From Escarpia spicata (lineage: Eukaryota > Annelida > Polychaeta > Sabellida > Siboglinidae): DNA of 64,000 nucleotides. This document shows positions 54,397-64,000 of the stretch, piece by piece. The notes under the pieces are model-generated. The model worked only from the letters and a program-made list of their open reading frames with translations. It searched no databases and was not told the origin of the DNA. Made by a program: the position numbers and the translations under genes. Position 1 is the first letter of the stretch; each line of letters begins with the position of its first letter. Location: NCBI GenBank assembly GCA_963995525.1, contig OZ023213.1, positions 36,142,350 to 36,206,349 of the forward strand, read 5' to 3'.

Positions 54397-55678
54397 GGGG
54401 AACAGCGTGCAAAACGGGCCCCTTAAGCGAGATTTGTCATCAAGTTAAATTTTTCATTATAATAAATTGTTCTCTACGGAATCATCTTCTCCACTTATCT
54501 GACTATGTATGTGCTAAATTTAGCGTATTTCTGTTAACATCCCTGTATCTACGGGATATTTCAGAACACCACCCAATTTTTTACTTGCTAAAAAAGGTGC
54601 GCCCAAAACGGGTCCCCTGCACATGCATTTGTATTATTTAGCCATCACCACATTTCGCAAACATATTATGCATATTCGGACCCTGGCTAGTCATGGTGTG
54701 CCCATGGCGCATATTAGTCACATTTTATCCTTTCTTCCCCGTCCTTACTGTCCGAAAACAGTTGGTGCATTATTGTTTCTGCATTCAGTTGTCTCGCTTG
54801 TTTTCGAAGCTACGATACATCGCAGTGGCCTGGCGAACGATTGCTTCCTTCCCCCTGTAGTTCCACTCATGTTGGTTTGAGGCTCCTTCCGCGTTGTAGG
54901 ATTTTTGTTGCATTTTGTTCTCAATCGAAGTTGACGTTTGTATGGCCTGAGCGTGGTGATGCATGTCTTTTCTCAGTTACTCGACTTTCACTCTGTTGAT
55001 TGATATCCTTCCAATATAGATGATACACACGCTACGGGGTTTATGATCATGGTTGGGTGTTATACATGCAACTTAACAATATACTTATATATTACACTAC
55101 TTGATAATATAATATGTATCCATACAGCTCATATTGACATTATATATATTTATAAAATGTATTGGTAATATTATCGTTTTGCTTAATTATTTTAGTATTA
55201 TTATTATTGTATAACTAAGTAATATATAATATCCTATGTAAAATAATGTAATACCATAAAACCTTACAATTGCAGGTGTGTGTATTGTATCAATAGTATA
55301 TCGATGATAGCGAACCCCTGTTAGGACAGGGGCCCGTTTTGATGATAATCAATTTGAAAACAAACTCTCCGTGCTTTTAAAATCTAACACATATATATCA
55401 TAGCATTTACGTTTGGTTTATGCATACCCACAGTTTCCGTTGTTTTCAACCCGCACAAAACGAAAATATGATATCTTGAAAATAGTGCTAACATTTTCAG
55501 AACAGTGTGAAAACAATCGCTTTGAATGTGCGTTTCGCACTTCCAACCAATGTTCACAATGGCCCATTTATGAGTTACTTAGCAGTGCCACCACACATTT
55601 AGTTGTATCTATTACAATAACGCCAAACGGCTGGGGGCCCATTTTGGGCAAGGCGCCCGTTTTGCACGCCGTTCCCCT
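54397..55678. mobile_element. 1.28-kb non-autonomous DNA transposon (MITE-like)
   Basis: The ends are inverted: AGGGGAACAGCGTGCAAAAC on the left and GTTTTGCACGCCGTTCCCCT on the right, followed inward by CGGGC(C/G)CCTT on the left and its complement on the right. A second, subterminal pair with the same AAAACGGG(T/C)CCCCT core lies at about 54605 and 55326. No transposase is present; open frames are short. It sits in the presumed first intron of the small secreted protein gene. The target duplication was not resolved. Confidence 0.8.
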
Positions 55679-55760
55679 TCAGTAAAAGCTGTGCTAACGC
55701 CGAAGGGTTCCATGAACAAATGGCCTCCCTAAACCGTCATTGACCTATAACAAATCTTAC

Positions 55761-55995
55761 CTGATTGGTCGACAAGATGCGAGCTAACTGCTTCAAAAAC
55801 AACAAGTTGTCCTCTCGACGGGTTTGGTTCTGGGATCGTTGCAGAAGAACTGGAATGCTCCGTCGTCGGACACCAACTATTGATAGTGACAGGAGAAAGC
55901 GACTGCAGAACCGTAATAGATAGTTGCGAGGTTAACAGTCACCATCCGGGATAGACTAACTCCGCCCATAAACAGCTACAAATCTGCTACTCGGG
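55761..55995 (-). other. possible 5' UTR exon and promoter region of the small secreted protein gene
   Basis: On the minus strand a donor CAATCAG|GTAAGA lies at 55761, at the edge of a GC-richer block that could be a non-coding first exon. Its left partner would be the acceptor at 54078. The transcription start cannot be seen. Confidence 0.35.
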
Positions 55996-56724
55996 GTTGC
56001 GCTGTTTGGCAACAAACCGAAGTAGGTCGCACGTGCGCACATTCGCGTAGGGCAGAAACACGTAAACAACAAGCGCATTAGTGTCGTTGTAGTTCGTAGT
56101 TTTGTGATGCTATTTGTTGTTTACAATACGTTTTTGTTGGATATGAAGAGAGAGGAAATAACGAACAAATAAACTTTTCATGGCTCATCATTTTAACAAT
56201 TTACTTTTAACAGAACTAGCGTATGCGGGTAAGTTAACGTACGTTTTCCTCTTAGACGGCACGAACCTCGAGCGCCACACTTTCAGAGATTCATCTACGA
56301 CACATAGAATACGACGTACTACCTGTATATTTTCAAAATACCTCATATATGTCACGATTAGTACATTTGATGGAGTAAATCAGTTGTTCGGAACATAAAA
56401 CGTTAACGTAAACGTAAACGTAACCTATCACTTTCAGGACCCACCCGCGAGTAGCAAATACCTCTGGAAAACGGTCCCTGCGTCATGGACTTTGCAACAT
56501 GGAGTAGACGCTGACACAATAATGCTTATGTCTTCCCTTATAACAATAGTATACAAATACGAATGCTATTTTACCATTCTACACTATCACGCCTATCGAT
56601 TGACGTGAATTTCACATTTTCGCCAACCTTCTTTTTTGACCAAATAACAAGTATCCGTGTGCGTGTTATGGTGTTTACGTAAACTGTGTTGTATATGTTT
56701 TTAACAGTTGGTAAATACCACTAT
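55996..56724. other. no gene recognised
   Basis: A small (GTAAAC)n run near 56402-56425; nothing else. Confidence 0.35.
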
Positions 56725-57112
56725 CACGACTGTCTACTACCATATGGCGGCTGACCTTCGGCGCTACATCGACGAAAACAAACTTCTTGACCCCTTTCAG
56801 AGTGCGTATCGTCCGCATCACGTACAGCACCGAAACCGCTCTTGTTCGTATTTACGTCGGCGTCACCCAGACACTTGATGGTCGAAAGGGAGTATAGTAT
56901 TCATTCTACTCGATTTTATTACTCGATCTTTTCTCAGCTTGCAGCATATGCATTCGATCGGCATACGAGGCCAGGTGTTAGCATGGCTGACGTCTTACTT
57001 GTCCAACGGGACGATGGCGATGAAAGTCAGCGATGCCATATCTCGTCAACAACAGCTTTGTTGTGGTGTGCCGCAGGGATCGGTTGTTGGGCCCCTGCTG
57101 TTCACCATCTAC

Positions 57113-57520
57113 CAGTGGCGTACCCAGGGTTTTTTTTTGGTTGTTTGAAAAAAATTATGGCAATGAACGTAAGTATACGGAAGAATGGTGGTAATACGCA
57201 TAGGCGCGGGAACAGGGTTAGGGTTATAACTTGGTTTTGAACAGCACTGCCCCTCCGTGTTCGGATGTCATGAGCTCACAGCCGAGACAGCGGAGAAGCT
57301 GAAGTTACAGCGGCGCAGCGGCGAACAAATTTCAACAGCCCCCCCCCCCCTCCCCACCCACCACAAAGTGAAGGAAGATGTGAAGGTATGCGGCGAACAT
57401 TTTTCACTGGTGGTGGTGAAGCTCCGGTAGTCCCCCCCCCCCAATATGAATTTCGTTCCCGCGCCACTGATAATACCCGTTTGGAAACCCCCCAACATGT
57501 CAATCCTGGGTACGCCCCTT
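57113..57520. mobile_element. 408-bp inverted-ended element (MITE-like) inside the LINE
   Basis: Begins CAGTGGCGTACCCAGG and ends CCTGGGTACGCCCCTT, inverted ends of a kind frequent in hAT-type non-autonomous elements. It splits the LINE reading frame between FTIY and the YADD segment. Internal runs of C and G at 57340 and 57434. Confidence 0.8.
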
Positions 57521-57744
57521 CTAATGCATGTCAATCACCGCCATAATAATTCGCCAAAAACAACTATCACATGTACGCGGACGATACACAACTCTACGCG
57601 GAATTCCCACGGGACCAACCCTGCGAGGTAGACGATGCTATCGAAAGAATCGAGCAGTGTACCAATGACATAAAACTGTGGATGATTAACAAACACTTAA
57701 TGCTAAACGAGACCAAGACAGAGGCAAATGTCTCACTTGCATCG

Positions 57745-58022
57745 GCTAGATATAAATAATGCATTTAAAGAACTTATGACACAACTCCATAATGTTGTTG
57801 AATCCTTTGCCCCAGATAAAATTTAATTATTAAGATCAAATCAAAATATGTAATCATTAATAAATGGATGACCAAATGTATAATGAAATCTTCTACAACA
57901 TCCAGTAAACTTTATCGAAAATGTATTGGTAAATCAAGGACACATTCCACTTACGCTCGTTATACTACGTACAGAAATCTTTATAATAAACTAAAGCATA
58001 TTGCTAAAACAACTTACTAATT
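57745..58022 (+). mobile_element. fragment of a second LINE between L2 blocks
   Basis: After KTE of the L2 frame, the plus strand reads INNAFKELMTQLHNVVESFA, SLINKWMTKCIMKSSTTSSK and TYARYTTYRNLYNKLKHIAK. This is the endonuclease-RT linker of another LINE (the KW/WMT..LL ..S ..LY..Y..YRN.(F/Y)NKL pattern) and does not belong at this position in an L2 element. It may be a nested insertion or a template switch. Confidence 0.6.
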
Positions 58023-58990
58023 CTTTTGTTCGGGACAAAGACGTCTTCATGGACAGCACTTGGTATATGTCTACACAAGCCGCTTACACGTGTCAGTCGG
58101 CGTCTTTCCAGCTTGTTCGCTAAAATCAGAAAATGTTTAACAACCCATGCTTGCAAGAAGATCGTACATGTTCTTGTTGCTTCCAGACTGGATTGTGGAA
58201 ATGCTGTGTTTTTTGACTGAACGTGCGTTTAATCGAGAGGCTATAAATGGTGCAAAATTCGACAGCTCGCCTAATAACGAGACAACGCCGTCGCGACTAT
58301 CAACACATCTCGCCCGCTCTCGTTGCTCTTCACTGGCTGCCGGTCCAAAGGCGCATCAACTACAAGATTCTTCTGCTGACATATCACGCGTTACACCATC
58401 TCGCGCCAGCGTACATTGTCGACTTGATCTCTTACAGGGCGCCGGCTTCTTTCCGCTGTCAGCAATCCATTAACTGTGCCACGCTATGACATGGAACGAT
58501 ACGGTCGACGGGATTTCTCCGTGACGGCATCGCGCCTGTGGAACGATCTGCCGTTGTATATCCGTGACGCTGACTCTATCAAACTTTTTAAGTCTCAGTT
58601 AAAGACACATCTTTTCAAGAATGCATTTCAAGATTATTTATAAAATGTTGTCATTCTAACGTCACTGCATGGTTTATTTTATACTGCATTTTAAGTATTT
58701 ATTTAATGTAATTACTTGATTTATTTTAAAGCAGCAAATAGTTGAATTTTAGAAAGTTAAGTCTAGTCAATATTTAGCCGATACTTTATGCTATATATAA
58801 ATTATTTATTTACAAACGTATATTTAAATTTCGCATTAGGTTCTTGTTATATTAAACTTTTTCTATGTAAAATAATTATTGTATTGTAGCGATGTGTTTT
58901 TAACAATGTTGTATTTTAAGCGCTTTTGAACAGGTTTTTGTATCCGCAGATATGGCGCTATATAAATAAACTATATTTTTATTATTAACT

Positions 58991-60145
58991 ACCAATATTT
59001 CCACAATTTCTTTAGAATTCATTCGCGGATTTGGTTAGGAAAAACAGAATGACGCCACTCGCACTTACATATCAGTTTCGTAATCGTTACGTAACCATTA
59101 CCAGAATGCCACCTTCCCATGTAAAGTTTCGTAACGCTTGCCCAATTACCCCAGACCTCCAACCAACCGAGACGTACTTTATGGGTGGCCCCCTAACACA
59201 TAGAAATTTAAAATTCGGACAAAAATGTAGAGACAATGTTTTGAACTTAACAGTAGTGTTTGAGAGTACGCTCAAACACTACGGTGATGTTTTGAAAGTA
59301 CATTGCATTCAAAACGCTTGGTACAAACAATGCTATCATCGACGTCGTAAGTAAGTTGAGCCATTATTCCAGTGTTATCTCTAGGGGAGAACGGGGCACC
59401 ATGGACGGTGGGGCAGCAGACTCATCGGGTTCTATTTGTTCATTTTATGGTAAGTTAAGATGATGCTGGAAGGTCTTAAGCTGCTTTATCCCATTTAACA
59501 GTTTTGGAGCAGCAAAACTAATCCGACTAGCTGATCGTGTAGTTGATATTGCAGGCTTGCTTTGGTAGCTATATCATTTATTTATACAAATGCACTCAAA
59601 TTTTAACTAATAAATATATAATCACTGCTATATGTTAGAATGCATATATCTTTATTACAATACTTGACACTATTCCCAGGGGTTTTATTTAATGTATTTA
59701 ACAACATTGCTTGTTCGGCTTTTCACAAATAATATTGCATATATCTGTCTGTTCGCATTGTAGGTAATGGTTCCGTTTTAATAATGTGCATTCTATTAAA
59801 TAAATAAAGAATTTATCTGGATAAATTTATGTATTTAACGGGTGATTTCTTAAAACATGTAGTATCACTTGGAAATTGGCTTACATTTTTAACTGTAATA
59901 AAAATGTAGTGATAATTGCCATATGCCTTATAATGGCAAGCGTGTTACTTGCCAAATATCTTCGATGTTACCGTTTTTAGTTTTTCTTCTCAAACTCCTT
60001 CCCTGCTCCATCCCTGCTTCTTCCCGCTTCTTATCTCCTCCTTCCTTCATCCTCCCCTGCCCCAAATATTTGTTGATGAAAAAATTTTCATTGTTCTTGA
60101 TGTGTTTTTAAAATGATATGTCAGCCAATTATAACGATTGTTGAG
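58991..60145. other. no gene recognised
   Basis: An open frame at 59031-59354 has no recognised family; the rest is AT-rich. Confidence 0.3.
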
Positions 60146-60149
60146 GAGT

Positions 60150-60470
60150 TTAACACACAATATTGCATTTTATAAAGTCGATTTAACGTGACGGTTGTTG
60201 AGTTTGGAAAACGCTGCTGGTTAATATAAACTCGTTGACAACAATCTGTAATTCGAGAACATTTATCTCTCAATCGCGGACATAATCTGCATATAAATTT
60301 CATACCGGCAGTTACAATCGTTTCAATGCAATATTCCCTTCACATTTAACGTCCCGATTATCGAGTTCAAATAACGCTGCTGGTTAATGTCAGCTCGTTG
60401 TCATCAGTCTATAAGGCGAGGAAATTAACTTGTCAGTCGCAGACATAATCTGCGTATCAAGTTACCACTC
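60150..60470. repeat. ~175-bp tandem duplication
   Basis: Copies at about 60170-60300 and 60345-60470 share AACGCTGCTGGTTAAT, CTCGTTG and CGCAGACATAATCTGC-type blocks at roughly 75-80 percent identity by eye. Confidence 0.75.
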
Positions 60471-61198
60471 GTTTCTAGTTAAACCGATCCTTCTGACTAT
60501 TCAGTGGAAACGTTTATAGCCTTACCCGAATACGGGGATGCCAATGACACATGATTACACCCTACGAATAACATGTTTGACGAACGAATTTTATTTGACT
60601 TGTATCCAAATTATGTAGGCCTACGTAGCGAGCGCCATTTGTAATTTGTGAAAGGGTGTGTCGGTCGCTTTTGTTTAAAAGCTTGCATTAGAACTATTTC
60701 AAATTGTTAGTTGGTTATTTCGACAATTGTCTGACCTTCTTTGTGTGTCGTATACGAACATTACGCGATTGCATTATTGGTATCCTGGGACATAATAACG
60801 CGCTAGTACATTTTGTAAGGGTGTGTCATGCGCGAACTCCGCTTACGGCTACAACTGAAGGTTCCTTGCTCCGGTTGCAGCGACTTGCACATCCCGTTCT
60901 TTCAAAAAATTTAATGAGACTACCAATTGTTTGTCCAGCCTGGGACAATCACGCAGCTTCAGTTGACTGAAAGCACGCAGTGTGCGACTACAAGTAGAGA
61001 CAGGTGCGACTTGTCGAAACAATTGCTGTCTAAATCGCCAGTACTTTTATTACTGTGTTGACTCCTCGACTTTCTGTCGTTTTACTTTACACTGCGTTGT
61101 CTCTATACACATGCCACAACATTGGTTAATATTCTTAACAGTGCCATAAACTGTTTATAGCCATCGGTTACAGTATTGCACACATTAAGCCTGAAGGC
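60471..61198. other. no gene recognised
   Basis: Nothing supported before the minisatellite. Confidence 0.35.
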
Positions 61199-64000
61199 CA
61201 TCCATAACATTGCTATACACATTCGCGGCCCATCCTCGACAATGTTATAGCCTACATTGTGTGAAAGTCCATCCTCGATATTGTTCTACTGTATGTAAGT
61301 CCATCCTCGACATTGATGTACTGTATGTAAGTCCATCCTCGACATTGATGTACTGTATGTAAGTCCATCCTCGACATTGATGTACTGTATGTAAGTCCAT
61401 CCTCGACATTGATGTGCTGTATGTAAGTCCATCCTCGACATTGATGTACTGCATGTAAGTCCATCCTCGACATTGAAGTACTGCATGTAAGTCCATCCTC
61501 GACATTGTTGTACTGTATGTAAGTCCATCCAAGAGATTGTTGTACTATATGAAAGTCCGTCCTCGATATTGTTGTACTGTATGTAAGTCCATCCAAGACA
61601 TTGTTGTATTGTATGTAAGTCCATCCTCGACATTGTTGTACTGTATGTAAGTCCATCCTCGACATTGTTGTACTGTGTGAAAGTCCATCTTCGACATTGT
61701 TGTACTGTATGTAAGTCCATCCAAGAGATTGTTGTACTGTATGAAAGTCCATCCTCGACATTTTTGTACTGTATGTAAGTCCATCCAAGACATTGTTGTA
61801 CTGTATGTAAGTCCATCCTCGACATTGTTGTACTGTATGTAAGTCCATCCTCGACATTGTTGTACTGTATGTAAGTCCATCCAAGACATTGTTGTATTGT
61901 ATGTAAATCCATCCTCGACATTGTTGTACTGTATGTAAGTCCATCCAAGACATTGATGTACTGTATGTAAATCCATCCTCGACATTGTTGTACTGTATAT
62001 AAGTCCATCCTCGACATTGTTGTACTGTATGTAAATCCATCCTCGACATTGTTGTACTGTATATAAGTCCATCATCGATATTGTTGTACTGTATGTAACT
62101 CCATCCTCGACATTGTTGTACTGTATGTAAGTCCATCCTCGACAATGTTGTACTGTATGTAAGTCCATCCTCAACATTGTTGTACTGTATGTAAGTATAT
62201 CTTCGACATTGTTGTACTGTATGTAAGTCCATCCTCGACATTGCTGTACTGTGTGAAAGTCCATCCTCGACATTGTTGTACTGTATGTAAGTCCATCCTC
62301 GACATTGTTGTACTGTATGAAAGTCCATCCAAGACATTGTTGTATTGTATGTAAGTCCATCCAAGACATTGTTGTACTGTATGTAAGTCCATCCAAGACA
62401 TTGTTGTACTGTATGTAAGTCCATCCAAGACATTGTTGTATTGTATGTAAGTCCATCCTCGACATTGTTGTACTGTATATAAGTCCATCCTCGACATTGT
62501 TGTACTGTATGTAAGTCCATCCTCGACATTGTTGTACTGTATGTAAGTCCATCCTCGACATTGTTGTACTGTATGTATGTCCATCCTCGACAATGTTGTA
62601 CTGTGTGAAATTCCATCCGTGACATTGTTGTACTGTTTGTAAGTCCATCCTCGACAATGTTGTACTGTATGTAAGTCCATCCTCGACATTGTTGTACTGT
62701 GTGTAAGTCCATCTTCAACATTGTAGTACTGTATGTAAGTCCATCCTCGACAATGTTGTACAGTATGTAAGTCCATTTTCGACATTGTTGTACTGTATGT
62801 ATTTCCATCCTCGACATTGTTGTACTGTATGTAAGTCCATACTCGACAATGTTGTACTGTATGTAAGTCCATTCTCGACATTGTTGTACTGTATGTAAGT
62901 CCATCCTCGACATTGTTGTACTGTGTGAAAGTCCATCCTCGACATTGTTGTACTGTATGAAAGTCCATCCTCGACATTGTTGTACTGTGTGTAAGTCCAT
63001 CCAAAACATTGTTGTACTGTATGTAAGTCCATCCAAGACATTGTTGTACTGTATTTTTAATCCATCCAAGACATTCTTGTATTGTATGTAATTCCATCCT
63101 CGACATTGTTGTAGTATATGTAAGTCCATCCTTAACATTGTTATACTGTATGTAAGTCCATCTTCGACATTGTTGTACTGTATGTAAGTCCATCCTCGAC
63201 AATGTTGTACTGTATGTAAGTCCATCCTCGACATTGATGTACTGTATGTAAGTCCATCATCAACATTGTTGTACTGTATACAAGTCCATCCTCGACATTG
63301 TTGTACTGTATGTAAGTCCATCCTCGACATTGTTGTACTGTGTGAAAGTCCATCCTCGACATTGTTGTACTGTATGTAAGTCCACCCTCGACATTGTTGT
63401 GCTGTGTGATAGTCCATCCTCGACATTGTTGTATTGTGTGTAAGTCCATCCAAGAGATTGTTGTACTGTATGAAAGTCCATCCTCGACATTATTGTACTG
63501 TATGTAAGTCCATCCAAGACATTGTTGTACTGTTTGTAAGTCCATCCAAGACATTGTTGTATTGTATGTAAGTCCATCCAAGACATTGTTGTATTGTATG
63601 TAAGTCCATCGAAGACATTGTTGTACTGTATATAAGTCCATCCTCGACATTGTTGTACTGTATGTAAGTCCATCCTCGACATTGTTGTACGGTATGTAAG
63701 TACATCCTCGACAATGTTGTACTGTGTGAAAGTCCACCCTCGACATTGTTGTACTGTATGTAAATCCATCCTCGACATTGTTGTACTGTATATAAGTCCA
63801 TCCTCGACATTGTTGTACTGTATGTAAATCCATCCTCGACATTGTTGTACTGTATATAAGTCCATCATCGACATTGTTGTACTGTATGTAACTCCATCCT
63901 CGACATTGTTGTACTGTATGTAAGTCCATCCTCGACAATGTTGTACTGTATGTAAGTCCATCCTCAACATTGTTGTACTGTATGTAAGTATATCTTCGAC
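61199..64000. repeat. 32-bp minisatellite, ~85 units, continuing past the window
   Basis: The unit is GTATGTAAGTCCATCCTCGA followed by CATTGTTGTACT. The left edge (61199-61300) is decayed, the middle well conserved. Common variants replace CCTCGA by CCAAGA, GTATG by GTGTGAA, and TTG by ATG. The unit has no stop codon in any minus-strand frame; because 32 is not a multiple of three, each frame passes through the same 32-residue repeat, producing open frames up to 733 codons. A segment at about 61968-62207 recurs at 63761-64000, 1793 bp later (56 units). Confidence 0.97.

Larger units (their letters stand above)
56725..58990 (+). mobile_element. L2-like LINE, 5'-truncated and twice interrupted
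   Basis: The plus strand reads LRRYIDENKLLDPFQSAYRP (56760-56815), RGQVLAWLTSYLSNGTMAMK and GVPQGSVVGPLLFTIY (56960-57110), then after an insertion HMYADDTQLYAEFP with an intact YADD box (57568) and IKLWMINKHLMLNETKTE (to 57723). After a second insertion come TRVSRRLSSLFAKIRKCLT (58080), SRLDCGNAVFFD, VQNSTARLITRQRRRDYQHI, ALHWLPVQRRINYKILLLTY and HHLAPAYI (to 58430). The 3' end is GCGCTATATAAATAAACTAT with a short (TTATTA) tail. The LHWLPVQ-RI-YKILLL block is characteristic of L2. Confidence 0.88.

Noticed and set aside
59031..59354. 107-codon plus-strand frame
   Set aside because: Does not start with ATG at its left edge, has no recognised family and overlaps an opposite open frame.
61199..64000. 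CRISPR-like array
   Set aside because: Units are contiguous and near identical with no unique spacers, in a eukaryotic setting; it is a minisatellite.

Overview
The window is eukaryotic, most probably from a marine invertebrate or basal deuterostome (mollusc, lancelet or similar). The evidence is widely spaced small exons with GT/AG borders, long (AC)n, (GTGA)n and (GA)n arrays, several non-LTR retrotransposon families of CR1/L2 type, a Gypsy-type pol remnant, tRNA-like SINE copies and DNA transposons with inverted ends. No rRNA, tRNA, CRISPR or bacterial operon was seen. Nothing in the sequence fixes the species.

Layout. 1-2.9 kb: unassigned DNA with a (GTGA)n array. 2.9-16.7 kb: a nested structure best read as one very large foldback-like mobile element. 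Its arms are long inverted repeats built of degenerate short units, and its centre (about 13.6-14.45 kb) keeps an integrase remnant. Three other elements landed in its left arm: a CR1-like LINE (3.77-5.11 kb), a LINE with ORF1 and ORF2 remains (5.79-9.51 kb), and a DNA transposon of about 3.6 kb with roughly 400-bp inverted ends and a broken gene of a multicopy invertebrate family (9.72-13.35 kb). The intact right arm supplies an empty site for each. 16.7-31.7 kb: a long hairpin, a 0.9-kb AC-rich array, a segmental duplication, LINE tails and microsatellites.

31.7-51.4 kb holds the 3' part of a host gene on the plus strand: six exons with matching phases encode the last 386 residues of a protein made of about four divergent repeats of one domain and ending in a CVLL prenylation box. 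Its introns carry a LINE, a Gypsy-type remnant, a degraded transposon and a (TG)n array of about 400 bp. 52.8-55.8 kb holds a convergent minus-strand gene for a small secreted protein (82 residues, signal peptide, acidic Gly/Tyr-rich mature chain), with a 1.28-kb inverted-ended element in its intron. 56.7-59 kb is an L2-like LINE interrupted by a small inverted-ended element and by a piece of another LINE. From 61.2 kb to the window edge lies a 32-bp minisatellite of about 85 units with a higher-order period near 56 units.

The two host genes are convergent, with candidate poly(A) signals 180 bp apart. The sequence does not link their functions. The many long His/Thr/Cys/Val or Arg/Glu reading frames are microsatellite translations and are not annotated as genes.
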